Positions 23,195 through 31,635 of a stretch of DNA of 41,779 nucleotides are shown here, piece by piece. Every line of letters starts with the position of its first letter. The first letter of the stretch is position 1. The notes beneath the pieces are model-generated. The model worked only from the letters and a program-made list of their open reading frames with translations, searched no databases and was not told the DNA's origin. The position numbers were made by a program, and so were the translations under genes. This stretch comes from JANXYW01 sp964458665 (GTDB lineage: Bacteria; Chloroflexota; Dehalococcoidia; DSTF01; JACRBR01): assembly GCA_964458665.1 (NCBI GenBank), contig CAYWOO010000154.1, positions 1-41,779 on the forward strand. Reading direction: 5' to 3'.

Positions 23195-23220
23195 AGATCC
23201 TTCGCTTCGCTCTGGATGAC
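23195..23220. repeat. dispersed palindromic repeat, copy 1
   Basis: AGATCCTTCGCTTCGCTC then TGGATGAC. It is the reverse complement of a variant at 31665-31692 (GTCCTGAGC...GCGAAGGATC). Repeats of this kind are scattered in many G+C-rich genomes. Confidence 0.5.
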
Positions 23221-23228
23221 ATTGGTGG

Positions 23229-23894
23229 TTAGCCGGCGTCCAGATCGCGACCGCGATGCTCGTCGAAGAACGTCATGCTCTTTCGGTACCAGTCCTCGCC
23301 GATCTTGTCGCTTGAGCGGAGATAGGTGAGCAGCACCTCCAGCGTCAGCACCGAGACCAGCCGAATTCCCGCCGCCTCGAGCTTCACGTGCCCGCCCGAT
23401 TGCCTGTCGAAGAGCACGACTGCATCGCGAACGAACAGTCCCTCGTCGCGCAAGCGGTTCGCCGTGAGCACGATGCTGCCGCCGCCAGTGATCAGGTCGT
23501 CCATGATCAGCGCGGTCTGGCTGGGGTGGTAGATGCCCTCGACGTCAGAGTCCAGGTCGTCCTTGCGCGGGTGCAGGTAGATCAGCGGCACCTTCGAAGC
23601 CAGCGAGAATGCTTCGCCGACGACTAGCCCGCCGAACGGGACGCCGCATACCAGGTCGAACGGATCGATCTGCGGATTCCGCATCGATTGCAGCGTCTGC
23701 AGCTCCATCTGGACGATGTGCGCGGCGCGCGCCAGCGCCGTCGGGTGTGCGATGAGCAGGCGCAGGTTCACGTGAATCGGCGAGTGGACGGTCGTACGCC
23801 CGACGGTGAAGTCGCCGAACTGCACCGCGCCCAGGCGCCACAACGTGTCAGCGAGCCAGAGGTTCGATTGGCTGATCAGTGGATCGTCGTTCAT
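23229..23894 (-). CDS. pyrE: orotate phosphoribosyltransferase-like protein
   Basis: A 221-residue phosphoribosyltransferase. The PRPP-binding motif is TALIMDDLITGGGSIVLTAN, and LWRLGAVQFGDFTVGRTTVH followed by SPIHVNLR matches the start of orotate phosphoribosyltransferase, which makes orotidine monophosphate in pyrimidine synthesis. DLVCGVPFGGLVVGEAFSL is the next conserved strand. It is slightly longer than a typical bacterial PyrE, with a C-terminal extension (about 195-221). ATG 23894 begins MNDDPLISQSNL; TTG 23900 is the alternative. The upstream SD-like AAGGAG lies in a hairpin. No other pyr gene is adjacent. Confidence 0.8.
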   Translation of the reverse strand: MNDDPLISQSNLWLADTLWRLGAVQFGDFTVGRTTVHSPIHVNLRLLIAHPTALARAAHIVQMELQTLQSMRNPQIDPFDLVCGVPFGGLVVGEAFSLASKVPLIYLHPRKDDLDSDVEGIYHPSQTALIMDDLITGGGSIVLTANRLRDEGLFVRDAVVLFDRQSGGHVKLEAAGIRLVSVLTLEVLLTYLRSSDKIGEDWYRKSMTFFDEHRGRDLDAG

Positions 23895-23905
23895 GGGCAA
23901 CGAAA

Positions 23906-23931
23906 GAGGCTCTCCTTACTAGGAAAGCCTC
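23906..23931 (-). promoter_or_regulatory. hairpin in the pyrE-like leader, possible attenuator
   Basis: On the minus strand GAGGCTTTCCT-AGTA-AGGAGAGCCTC forms an 11-bp stem with one wobble and a 4-nt loop, followed by TTTCGTTG and, 11 nt after the stem, the ATG. The AGGAG of the 3' arm would be hidden in the fold. It could work as terminator or as translation switch. Confidence 0.5.
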
Positions 23932-24081
23932 CTGCGACTCTGTCTGGCCTGATATGTCGGCAGGCGCCGTAACGGGTATCCCCGTGCAACGTTGGGATCG
24001 CGCTCAAGAGGCGTCCCGGTATGCCATGCATCATTGGAGCCTGCCTTGTCGGCGCGCCCTGCCCATTACGAACAGGGCTTC

Positions 24082-24123
24082 TCAGTCAACTTGCCAGACA
24101 CCCCAGCGGATGCGGTCGTTCAT
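24082..24123 (-). CDS. putative leader peptide upstream of the pyrE-like gene
   Basis: A 13-codon frame, MNDRIRWGVWQVD, preceded by a strong AAGGGAGGTG ribosome site. It lies about 190 nt upstream of the pyrE-like start. It contains two Trp codons in four. The preceding CTAGTAAGG and its first three codons ATGAACGAC repeat the sequence at the pyrE-like start. The rest of the 400-nt leader (23895-24295) holds the hairpin above and no other gene I can see. Confidence 0.4.
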   Translation of the reverse strand: MNDRIRWGVWQVD

Positions 24124-24295
24124 GAAGCACCTCCCTTACTAGAGATGTACTCAGACGCCCTCGTTGGGCTAGATCTACGATATTGCGGAACCGCCAAGGC
24201 TGTCAAGACCCCAGTTTTGGCCCCTTTCTGGTGAGTCTATCCTGGTGCTGCTTGCCACGCCCCAATCCGTTCGCGTCCAGCAGGAGTATCATCGG

Positions 24296-25228
24296 ATGGG
24301 GCAGGAGAACGTTGTGACGCATCCCTTCATTGCTCGACCCGACACTTCGAGACTGGCGGCAGCCGCGCCTGGCTTCGGCGTCGGCCACATGCCGAAGTTC
24401 GTCCGGGCGGCCCGCATCGTGCATCCATTTCCGACGCTGCTCAATGTTGGTGTGGCGGCGGCCCTTGCGGTTGTCGCAGTACTCGGCCTGCCCAACATCT
24501 CCGTGCTGGCGCGAATGCTCGGGGTGATGCTCTGCGCCCAGTGCGCGATCGGCGTTGCGAACGACTATTTCGACCGCGATCTTGATGCTGCCTCGAAGCC
24601 GTGGAAGCCCATCGTTGCGGGCCTCGTGCCTGTGCGTGCCTCCGCAGCTCTTGCGGTTGGGTTCGCTGCCGCGGCAGCAGCGTTGGCGGCGACCCTCGGC
24701 CTGGGCGGATTCCTGGTGGCAATGCTGGGCATGTCGTGCGGGCTGGCGTACGATGCGCGACTGAAGCGCACGCTGCTGAGCGCTATTCCGTTCATGGTGG
24801 CCATCCCAACGTTGCCGATCTGGGTCTGGCTGACGCTCGGCGTCTGGCGCCCCGTGCTCTGGTGGCTGCTGCCGCTTGGCGCTCTGCTCGGTCTGGCGGT
24901 GCACCTTGCGAATACGTTGCCGGACCTCGACGACGACGTCGCGCATGGCATCGCCGGCCTTAGTCACCGGCTGGGCGCCGGGCGCTCGATGCTTCTGGCG
25001 TGGACCTCGTTCGCGGCGGCGCTCGCGCTGAGCGTCGGACTGGCGCCGTTCGTTGGCTACGATCTGCGACTCTACGCTCCGACCCTCCTGGCGGGCGTGG
25101 CGGCGCTCGCGACGAGCGCATTCGCATTCGAGGTCAGGCGAGATGAGTTTGCGCTGCGGTTAGGCTTCTCCGCGCTCGCACTAGCATCGGCTGCGCTCGC
25201 GGTCGGGTGGCTTGCCGCGGTGACGTGA
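24296..25228 (+). CDS. UbiA-family prenyltransferase
   Basis: A 310-residue membrane protein with eight or nine hydrophobic helices. The aspartate-rich signature NDYFDRDLDAASKPWKPI (NDxxDxxxD) binds the magnesium-prenyl diphosphate, and the second acidic motif is LPDLDDDVAHG. UbiA enzymes transfer prenyl chains to aromatic or other acceptors during quinone, heme O, chlorophyll or archaeal-type lipid synthesis. The acceptor cannot be told from sequence. CAGGAG 9 nt before ATG 24296 fixes the start (MGQENVVTHPFIA); GTG 24314 and ATG 24389 also fit. Stands next to hemW but with no shared transcript proved. Confidence 0.85.
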   Translation: MGQENVVTHPFIARPDTSRLAAAAPGFGVGHMPKFVRAARIVHPFPTLLNVGVAAALAVVAVLGLPNISVLARMLGVMLCAQCAIGVANDYFDRDLDAASKPWKPIVAGLVPVRASAALAVGFAAAAAALAATLGLGGFLVAMLGMSCGLAYDARLKRTLLSAIPFMVAIPTLPIWVWLTLGVWRPVLWWLLPLGALLGLAVHLANTLPDLDDDVAHGIAGLSHRLGAGRSMLLAWTSFAAALALSVGLAPFVGYDLRLYAPTLLAGVAALATSAFAFEVRRDEFALRLGFSALALASAALAVGWLAAVT

Positions 25229-25260
25229 CCCCGCTCGTAGCGGCGCGCGCGGCCGTCCGA

Positions 25261-25266
25261 TACGAT
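25261..25266 (+). promoter_or_regulatory. -10-like box 5 nt before hemW
   Basis: TACGAT ends 5 nt before GTG 25272 with no Shine-Dalgarno site between. Confidence 0.35.
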
Positions 25267-25271
25267 CGAGC

Positions 25272-26456
25272 GTGACCTCTGACTCCATCGGCCTCTATCT
25301 CCATATCCCGTTTTGTACCGCCAAGTGTGGCTACTGCGACTTCAACTCGTACGCCGGCCACGAGCACATGATCCCGTCGTACGCGGAAACGCTGACGAAG
25401 GATGCGTCGCTCTGGCGGGAAGCGGTAGGTGGCCGCCGCGTCGAGACGGTGTTCTTCGGCGGCGGAACGCCCAGCCTTAACCCCGTCGAGGAGATGGCGA
25501 AGATCCTCCGGGGCCTGCGTTCTGTCTTTAACATCGCCCAGGACGCCGAGGTCGCGCTCGAAGCGAACCCGGGCAGGATCACCGAGGAGTACCTCCGCGG
25601 TCTGCGGGACATCGGCTTCAATCGCCTCTCGATGGGCGTGCAGTCGTTCGACGACGAAGAACTGGTGACGCTGGACCGCATCCACACCGCGGCGGACGCG
25701 CGAGACGCGTACGCCGCGGCGCGAGCGGCCGGCTTCGAGAACGTGAACCTTGACCTCATCTACGGGCTGTCCGAGCAGCCGCTCTCGGCATGGCAGCGCA
25801 ATCTCGAATCGGCGCTCGCGCTCGGTCCGGAGCACCTCTCGCTGTATGCGCTCACCGTCGAGGACGGCACGCCGCTGGCGCGAGATGTCGAGCGCGGCCG
25901 CGTGAAGGCGCCCGACCCCGACATGCAGGCCGATCACTACGAGTGGACGCAGGATCGCCTCGCGCGCGCCGGGTACGAGCACTACGAGATCTCGAACTGG
26001 GCGCGCGAGGGCTTCCGCTGCAAGCACAACCTCGTCTACTGGCAGAATCGCGAGTATCTGGGACTCGGCGCGGGCGCGCATTCGTTCCTCAATGGCGTCC
26101 GCTTTTCGACCGTGCTGCTGCCGAATCGATACGCGGAACTGGTCGACGAGTCGGCGGCGGCGCAGCAGGATGGCGGTGGCGCGATGTGTCATGTTATTGG
26201 CGCCGAGACGGTGACGCCGGAGCTGTCGATGGCCGACACGCTCATCCTCGGTCTGCGCCTGATCGACGGCGTCGATGTCCGCGAGTTCGCGCGGCGTCAC
26301 GGCCGCGATGTCGACGACGTCTACGGCGCGGTGCTCGCGGAGTTCGTGGGCTACGGGTTGCTCGAACGGACGCAGACGCACCTGCGTCTGACGCGGCGCG
26401 GCCGCGTACTGAGCAACGAGCTATTCCAGCGCCTGCTTCCGGAGCCAGTCGCCTAG
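25272..26456 (+). CDS. hemW: HemW-type radical SAM protein
   Basis: A 394-residue radical SAM protein. LYLHIPFCTAKCGYCDF holds the three cluster cysteines (C-x3-C-x2-C), followed by ETVFFGGGTPSLNPVE and EVALEANPGRITEEYLRGL, the usual HemW strands. The HNLVYWQNREYLGLGAGAHS motif near residue 255 is diagnostic. HemW is not the oxygen-independent coproporphyrinogen oxidase HemN, although often so named; it is a heme-binding protein that inserts heme into respiratory enzymes. The GTG start is leaderless-like. The last 4 nt overlap the convergent gene on CTAG. Confidence 0.92.
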   Translation: MTSDSIGLYLHIPFCTAKCGYCDFNSYAGHEHMIPSYAETLTKDASLWREAVGGRRVETVFFGGGTPSLNPVEEMAKILRGLRSVFNIAQDAEVALEANPGRITEEYLRGLRDIGFNRLSMGVQSFDDEELVTLDRIHTAADARDAYAAARAAGFENVNLDLIYGLSEQPLSAWQRNLESALALGPEHLSLYALTVEDGTPLARDVERGRVKAPDPDMQADHYEWTQDRLARAGYEHYEISNWAREGFRCKHNLVYWQNREYLGLGAGAHSFLNGVRFSTVLLPNRYAELVDESAAAQQDGGGAMCHVIGAETVTPELSMADTLILGLRLIDGVDVREFARRHGRDVDDVYGAVLAEFVGYGLLERTQTHLRLTRRGRVLSNELFQRLLPEPVA

Positions 26457-27043
26457 CGGAGCTGATCCAGCGCCTGCGCGTAGCCGTCCACATCCGCGAT
26501 CCGCAACAGCACGATGTCTTCCGCGAACGCCACCTCCGCGACCTCATTCGTATGGCGCGCCACGATCGCATTCAGACCGCCGGCGTCGGTGAGATTTCGC
26601 AATTCCGAGAGGACGGCGCGTCCGACCACCAGCGGCGTCCCGGCGCCGCCTTCATACGATGTGCGCGTGAGCGGTGCGTCGCTGGCGAGATGAGCTTCGA
26701 GCAAGCGCCGAATGACCTCGGCCGGCCGCGGCTCGTCGACGCGGATGACGATCGCCGCTTCGGTATCGCGCGGCACGGCAGTTGCGCCGACGCGGATCGA
26801 TCCCGCATCGCCGTCGCGCCAGCGTTCGTTAACGATCGGTTCGACATCATTCTGTGCGACGAGCGGGATGACGCGCTCGGCGTCGCAACCCAGCACGACT
26901 TCTATGACTTCGACGCCGGCCGCTTGCAGTTGGGCGACGTGATACTCGATCAGTGTCTGATCGTCGCCGAACGGCAATAGCGAAAGCGACGTGCCATCAA
27001 TGCGGATGTCGTCGGCGGCGAGGAGGATCGCGGCGATGACCAT
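26453..27043 (-). CDS. MobA-like NTP-transferase family protein
   Basis: A 196-residue protein of the MobA/MocA-like nucleotidyltransferase fold, the family that puts nucleotides on molybdopterin or on sugars. IAAILLAADDIRIDGTSLSL replaces the usual GGxSxRMGxxK loop: the glycine-rich NTP-binding motif is lost. Later elements PLVVGRAVLSELRNLTDAGG and ARHTNEVAEVAFAEDIVLLR are recognisable, but the canonical D-x-P-x-V acidic site reads IRVDEPRPAEV. It may be catalytically altered. Its start overlaps the PhzF gene's stop by one base, so they are coupled. Confidence 0.6.
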   Translation of the reverse strand: MVIAAILLAADDIRIDGTSLSLLPFGDDQTLIEYHVAQLQAAGVEVIEVVLGCDAERVIPLVAQNDVEPIVNERWRDGDAGSIRVGATAVPRDTEAAIVIRVDEPRPAEVIRRLLEAHLASDAPLTRTSYEGGAGTPLVVGRAVLSELRNLTDAGGLNAIVARHTNEVAEVAFAEDIVLLRIADVDGYAQALDQLR

Positions 27044-27924
27044 CAGGCGGGCAGCAGCAGTTCGCCGCGCAGGACGGTGACGGCGTGGCCGCCGATGTGC
27101 ACGGACAGCGCGTCCGGCAAGCCGGTGACGCGTACGTGTACGCGTCCGGGCTGCCCCATTTCGAGCCCCTGTTCGGCCACATAGCGAATCCCGCCGTCGT
27201 GCGCGGGCATCAATCCGTGCTTCGCGATGAGGGCGGCGATGCAGCCGTTGCTGCTGCCTGTGACCGGATCCTCGAATACCCCCGCCTCGGGCGCGAACGA
27301 GCGGACGTGGATGTCCGCGCCGGCCGTCTGCGCGCCGATGCAGAAGATCGAGATGCCGTGCGGAATCTTCAGCAGCGCCATCATGTCCGGCCGCACGCGC
27401 ATCATCGCGTCGAGCGAAGGGACCTGCGCCAGCAGCCAGAAGATGCCCGTCGAGACCCATTCGGCCAACACGACATCGCTCGTCTCCAAGCCGAGGCCCG
27501 CGGCGATCGTATCCCGACCGATCTCACTCGGTCGAAACTCGGGTGATGCTTGCGTCATCGTATAGAGCGGCGCGGCGCCTTCCGACACCTCGACCGGGAT
27601 GATGCCGGCGCCCGTCTCCAGCCGCAGCGACTCGCCCGCATTCAGCTGCACCGTGCCTTCGCTGATCAGTGTGTGCGATGCGGCGATTGTCGGATGGCCG
27701 GCGAACGGAAGCTCGGTGCCCGGCGTGAAGATGCGGATGTGCGCGTGGTTCTCGGGCGATTGCGGCGGCAGCAGGAAGACGGTCTCGGAGAGATGCTGGT
27801 TGAGCGCGATGCGCTGCATCGTGTCACCTGATAGGCCCTCGCCATCGACGACGGCGGCAGGGTTGCCCTCGAGTGGGGTCGTCGTGAACGCGTCGACGTG
27901 TCGGATGAGGCGCGCGATCGTCAT
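27043..27924 (-). CDS. PhzF-family isomerase/epimerase-like protein
   Basis: A 293-residue protein of the PhzF (phenazine-biosynthesis-like) fold, two diaminopimelate-epimerase-like halves. Signatures are VDAFTTTPLEGNPAAVV, the catalytic-Glu segment NQHLSETVFLLPP, IFTPGTELPFAGHPTIAA and, in the second half, DPVTGSSNGCIAALI. Most members are isomerases of unknown substrate; only PhzF itself acts in phenazine synthesis, and no other phz gene is here. GGAGGGAA precedes ATG 27924. It leads an operon with the MobA-like gene. Confidence 0.85.
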   Translation of the reverse strand: MTIARLIRHVDAFTTTPLEGNPAAVVDGEGLSGDTMQRIALNQHLSETVFLLPPQSPENHAHIRIFTPGTELPFAGHPTIAASHTLISEGTVQLNAGESLRLETGAGIIPVEVSEGAAPLYTMTQASPEFRPSEIGRDTIAAGLGLETSDVVLAEWVSTGIFWLLAQVPSLDAMMRVRPDMMALLKIPHGISIFCIGAQTAGADIHVRSFAPEAGVFEDPVTGSSNGCIAALIAKHGLMPAHDGGIRYVAEQGLEMGQPGRVHVRVTGLPDALSVHIGGHAVTVLRGELLLPA

Positions 27925-27990
27925 GCGTGCGAGGTTCCCTCCGCTTGCTGCTGCGGCTTCGACGACGAGCACGGCAGCAGATGGTGCTTC

Positions 27991-28203
27991 CTACGCTGCG
28001 GCGGCGCGGAACGTCCGCCGTATGCGTCCGAGCGCGGCGAATAGCAGCGTCCACGTCATGGCGTTCATCATCACGTTGAGCGGATACATCATCCACAGCC
28101 GCTCCGCACGCCCCTCCTCGACGACGCGGCCCGCCATCGCTCGCGTGGTGACGAACTGGACGATCGCCACGACGGCGAATACGCGGATGAACGTTGTGCG
28201 CAT
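27991..28203 (-). CDS. small two-helix membrane protein
   Basis: A 70-residue protein with a hydrophobic N-terminal segment (FIRVFAVVAIVQFVTTRAMA) and a second one near the C-terminus (MMNAMTWTLLFAALGRI), ending in a basic tail. I do not recognise a family. It starts 3 nt after the upstream GNAT gene's stop, on the same strand, which argues that it is real and co-transcribed. Function unknown. Confidence 0.6.
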   Translation of the reverse strand: MRTTFIRVFAVVAIVQFVTTRAMAGRVVEEGRAERLWMMYPLNVMMNAMTWTLLFAALGRIRRTFRAAAA

Positions 28204-28206
28204 CGT

Positions 28207-28704
28207 TTACAGCACCTTCCTGTACACGCGCGTCTTCGACGCCGGCTTCCAGGGCGGGTACACCGATCGTTCCACCGTCCATCCTTCACGGTCGAAGAGC
28301 GAGTGCGCCTTCACGTTGTTTTCGCTGGTGTGCAGCCAGAGCAGCTTCTTCCCGAGGCGCTTCGCCTCGGTCTGGGCCGCCTCGAGCAGCATCCGGCCAA
28401 CGCCGTTGCTGCGTTGTCGTGCGGTCACTTCGATGTTCTCCAGATACGCGTTGTCGCCTTGCTGGAACGCTTTCGTGTCTTCGTCGGGAGGGGACCAGTC
28501 CTGGTCGTCGCGGTAGTTCGTGTGCACGACCGCCCAGCCGACGGCCGTGCCGTCCTCGTCGGCGACGAAGACGAAGCAGTCGCCGGCGCGGCATGCCGGT
28601 TCGCAATGCTCCAATCGGACACGATCGCGCCCTGTCAGGAACGACATCAGCGGCCCGATGTCACGCGAGAAGTCGATCGGCCGGACGGTAATCGCGTCCG
28701 TCAT
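28207..28704 (-). CDS. GNAT-family N-acetyltransferase
   Basis: A 165-residue acetyltransferase. The acetyl-CoA loop is VTARQRSNGVGRMLLEAAQT, with the usual YLENIEVT strand before and LFDREGWTVERSVYP at the end. Substrate unknown. ATG 28704 begins MTDAITVRPIDFS, matching family starts. A longer reading from ATG 28806 (MNPTREVAPRQGRT...) adds 34 low-complexity residues but lies 10 nt behind a TAGAAT box at 28822-28817, so it could be the true leaderless start. The small membrane protein gene follows after 3 nt. Confidence 0.8.
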   Translation of the reverse strand: MTDAITVRPIDFSRDIGPLMSFLTGRDRVRLEHCEPACRAGDCFVFVADEDGTAVGWAVVHTNYRDDQDWSPPDEDTKAFQQGDNAYLENIEVTARQRSNGVGRMLLEAAQTEAKRLGKKLLWLHTSENNVKAHSLFDREGWTVERSVYPPWKPASKTRVYRKVL

Positions 28705-28936
28705 GGTTGCACCGCCGCCAGCGGCGTGGGGCCGGGCGATAGGGAGTGCGGTCGTAGCGGCACCGGTGCGTCCTTGTCGTGGTGCGACCTCGCGGGTCGG
28801 ATTCATGGGTTACGGGATTCTAACACGCGAGGCGCCCGCGCAAGCCACCACACGGCTCAGGCGACCATATGCTCCTTGGTTTCACCCAGGATGGTGCGCC
28901 CGCCTTGACGGTGATCCAGGTTCGAAACCAATAGCC

Positions 28937-28964
28937 TTGGCGCCGGGCGATTGGGTGCTATAGT
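28937..28964 (+). promoter_or_regulatory. promoter for the DinB-family gene
   Basis: TTGGCG (28937-28942), 16 nt, TATAGT (28959-28964). The 125-nt leader to GTG 29090 holds a small frame MKDYSRAKWVHRR (29021-29062) of unknown meaning. The rest of 28705-29089 shows no gene. Confidence 0.5.
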
Positions 28965-29089
28965 CGGAAGGTCGCGACTTGGCGAGGATTTGGCACCCAG
29001 CGGACGCAGCTTGTTATTCGATGAAGGACTATTCGAGGGCCAAATGGGTGCATCGCCGCTGAAGGAACGCACAGAATGGAACAGCAGAC

Positions 29090-29569
29090 GTGACGACCCT
29101 CGTTGACCACGCGCGCTCGATGATTGCCTGCACGATTTGGGCAGACGATCGAATCCTCACGGCTGCCGATGGCATCAGCGACGAGCAGTACGCGCAGGTT
29201 CGCGCGCAGTTCGAGCACATGCTTGGCACCCAGCGCTACTGGTACGCGAATTGGACGGGCGGTTCATTGCAAGAACCGATGCTGACGACGTTGCCTGATG
29301 CGCGAACCGCCTACGCGGCGTCCCATGAAGCGCTGCGACCATTCGCGGATGGGTTGACGGACGACGAGTGGCACCGCGCCGAGCAGTGGTGGCTGGCGTA
29401 TGGATTCGATGCACGAATGGCGCTGGGCGAGAGCATTACGCAGGTCTTCTATCACGCCGTGCAGCACCGGTCTGAGATCGCGGTCCTGCTCTCGATGTGG
29501 GGGCACTCGCCCGGCGATATGGACTACCTGACGTTCCTTCGCGAATCGGGAGCGCCGCTGCCAGCCTGA
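29090..29569 (+). CDS. DinB-family metal-binding four-helix protein
   Basis: A 159-residue DinB/YfiT-like protein, a four-helix bundle that usually binds a metal with three histidines. The likely ligands are His in AQFEHMLGTQRYW and the pair in ITQVFYHAVQHRSEIAVLLS. The end SMWGHSPGDMDYLTF is typical of the group. Some relatives are thiol transferases (bacillithiol, mycothiol); others have no known role. GTG start at 29090 gives MTTLVDHARSMIACTIWADD, the usual first helix. A single-gene transcript by context. Confidence 0.85.
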   Translation: MTTLVDHARSMIACTIWADDRILTAADGISDEQYAQVRAQFEHMLGTQRYWYANWTGGSLQEPMLTTLPDARTAYAASHEALRPFADGLTDDEWHRAEQWWLAYGFDARMALGESITQVFYHAVQHRSEIAVLLSMWGHSPGDMDYLTFLRESGAPLPA

Positions 29570-29577
29570 GACCCGCA

Positions 29578-30732
29578 TCACACCTTGACGTCGAAACCCT
29601 GCAGCGGCGCCGCCTCGACGCCTTTGCCTTGTAGCAGCACCTTGATCCGCCCCAGCCGTGCCGGATCGATCAGATCCATCACGACGCGCCGTCGCGCGAA
29701 GTACTCCTCCATCTCGCCGGGCCTCTCCTGCGCGACGCTGGCGATCGCATCGCCGATGCCCATCCGCTCCAGGAACGCGGCCTGATCCGTCATCCCCAGC
29801 GTCCGAAGCCCCGCGTCCTCGCCCGCGCGTCGCAGCGTCGTGAAGTCGACGCTGGCCGTCATGTCTTGCTTGCCCACGCGCTGATACGGGTCGCTGCTCG
29901 CCGACTGACGCGAGAAGCACAGCAGCGTGCCGTCGCGACGCCATGGCGCGTACAACGCCGCCGCCTCATAACCATAGTCGAACGTCAGCACGTAACCGCG
30001 ATCGAGCGAAGCACTCACTCCTGCCATCCATCGCGGAGCATCGAGATTGACCTCCGCGTAACAGCCCTCGCCAGGCAACAATCCGAGGTCGTCGAAGTAG
30101 CGCGCTATCGACGGATCGGAGGGCGCGCGCAATTCGTCGACGAGTCGCCCGTCGCCATTCATGGCGACGTAGACTTCGCGTAGCACGCCGTCCACACGCA
30201 CGACGCGATGCACCGGGAACGCGTCGATCAGTTCGTTGGAAAGCACGCACCCCGTGATGCCGGGTGGCGGGCTGTCGCTCCACTCCACGCGCTCCGCAAG
30301 ACCGGCTTCGACCAACGTTCGCCGCTGCGCATCCCGAAGCGCGCGGCTGACCTCGACGATCCCATACTGCAGCGCGCGCGCGAAGTCCGGCTCTCGCCGC
30401 TCCGCCCAGGTAAGAATGTCGCGCGCCAGCAGCCCGGATCCGCCGCCGTGCTCGACGATATCGAAGCGGCCCGGACGCGACATAACGGTCCAGAGCTGGG
30501 CAATCTGCTTCGCCACCAGCGCGCCGAACAGCGGGTGTACTTCCGGGCTCGTCACGTAGTCGCCGCCGCGTCCCATCGATCCGGCCGATGTCGTGTAGTA
30601 CCCGAAGCGGGGGTGATAGAGCGCCGCTTCCATGAACGCGCGAAACGTCATGGGGCCATCCGCGGCGATGCTCGCACGCAGTTCGGCCAACAGGGGACTG
30701 CTCTCGGTGATCGAATCGAAATCGTCGTTCAC
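29578..30732 (-). CDS. SAM-dependent methyltransferase, MidA/NDUFAF7 family
   Basis: A 384-residue protein of the DUF185 family. The SAM-binding and core motifs are FGYYTTSAGSMGRGGDYVTS, FDIVEHGGGSGLLARDIL, and SNELIDAFPVHRVVRVDG (the catalytic-type SNELxDAxP). The mitochondrial member NDUFAF7 methylates an arginine of complex I subunit NDUFS2; bacterial substrates are not established. The GTG 30732 start lies 6 nt after TACAAT on the minus strand (30744-30739) and there is no Shine-Dalgarno site, so it is probably leaderless. A much longer open frame upstream runs antisense through the hydrolase gene and is rejected. Confidence 0.88.
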   Translation of the reverse strand: MNDDFDSITESSPLLAELRASIAADGPMTFRAFMEAALYHPRFGYYTTSAGSMGRGGDYVTSPEVHPLFGALVAKQIAQLWTVMSRPGRFDIVEHGGGSGLLARDILTWAERREPDFARALQYGIVEVSRALRDAQRRTLVEAGLAERVEWSDSPPPGITGCVLSNELIDAFPVHRVVRVDGVLREVYVAMNGDGRLVDELRAPSDPSIARYFDDLGLLPGEGCYAEVNLDAPRWMAGVSASLDRGYVLTFDYGYEAAALYAPWRRDGTLLCFSRQSASSDPYQRVGKQDMTASVDFTTLRRAGEDAGLRTLGMTDQAAFLERMGIGDAIASVAQERPGEMEEYFARRRVVMDLIDPARLGRIKVLLQGKGVEAAPLQGFDVKV

Positions 30733-30738
30733 ACGGGT

Positions 30739-30744
30739 ATTGTA
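30739..30744 (-). promoter_or_regulatory. -10 box 6 nt before the MidA-like start
   Basis: TACAAT on the minus strand, with its 3' end 6 nt from GTG 30732 and no ribosome site. Same layout as other leaderless candidates here. Confidence 0.45.
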
Positions 30745-30864
30745 GTTGTCGCGCCGCTGGTTCACCCCGCCGTCGTGGCGCGGCGATTCTCGCGCGGTTT
30801 GCGCGAGCTTCGCCAGTGCGCGACGATCCTCCGACCGCGTACGCCGCACCGAAACGGAGTCACC

Positions 30865-31635
30865 ATGCCCCTCGTCGAGCTGAACGGCATTCACATCAAC
30901 TACGAGGAGCACGGCTCGCACTACGGCACGCCCGTGCTGCTCACGCACGCGTTCGCCGCCACCCTGCAGATGTGGAAGCCGCAGTTCGAGGCGTGGCGGG
31001 AGCTGCGCGTCATCGCCTGGGATATGCGCGGCCACGGGGGGACGGATAGTCCGCCGTCGCAGGACGACTATTCCGAGAAGCTCACGGTCGAGGACATGGC
31101 CGCGCTCCTTCGGCACCTGGGCATCAAGGAAGCGGTGATCGGCGGCCTCTCCCTCGGCGGCTACATCTCGCTCGAGTTCCAGCTCGCCCATCCCGAGATG
31201 GTGCGCGCGTTGATCCTCTGCAACACCGGCCCCGGCTACCGCAAGGATGACGCGCGGGCCGGCTGGAATGACTTTTCGATCGGCTACGCGAAGCGCTTCG
31301 AAGAGCGCGGCCTCGACGGCCTTGGCAAAGGCATCGAGATCGATGCGACGCGCGAGTACCAGCGCTCGGCGCAGGGTCTCGCGTTCGCCGGGCGCGGCAT
31401 CCTGACGCAGCGCGACGCGAAGGTGATGGAGCATCTGGAGGAGATCGCCGTGCCGACGTTGCTCGTCTGGGGCGCAGATGACGCGCGCTACCAGAGCGGC
31501 ATCGACTACATGGCGTCGAAGATTCCCGGTGCGCGCAAAATTGTTGTCGACGGAGCAGGCCACGCCGTCAACCTCTTCCAACCCGAGACGTTCAACGCCG
31601 CCGTCCTCCAGTTCCTCACGGACAACAACATCTAG
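30865..31635 (+). CDS. alpha/beta hydrolase
   Basis: A 256-residue alpha/beta-hydrolase. The nucleophile elbow is GGLSLGGYISLEFQ (Ser in GLSLGG), the oxyanion region LLTHAFAATLQMW follows the first strands, the acid is probably Asp in VWGADDARYQSG and the His in VDGAGHAVNLFQPE. It resembles 3-oxoadipate enol-lactonase and non-haem haloperoxidase-like proteins; the substrate is unknown. The ATG 30865 start (MPLVELNGIHINYEEHG) follows ACGGAG. Divergent from the MidA-like gene. Confidence 0.88.
   Translation: MPLVELNGIHINYEEHGSHYGTPVLLTHAFAATLQMWKPQFEAWRELRVIAWDMRGHGGTDSPPSQDDYSEKLTVEDMAALLRHLGIKEAVIGGLSLGGYISLEFQLAHPEMVRALILCNTGPGYRKDDARAGWNDFSIGYAKRFEERGLDGLGKGIEIDATREYQRSAQGLAFAGRGILTQRDAKVMEHLEEIAVPTLLVWGADDARYQSGIDYMASKIPGARKIVVDGAGHAVNLFQPETFNAAVLQFLTDNNI

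Noticed and set aside
23895..24240. T-box riboswitch or Trp attenuator in the pyrE leader
   Set aside because: No T-box core sequence is present on the sense strand and two Trp codons are too few to conclude; reported only as an unassigned leader.
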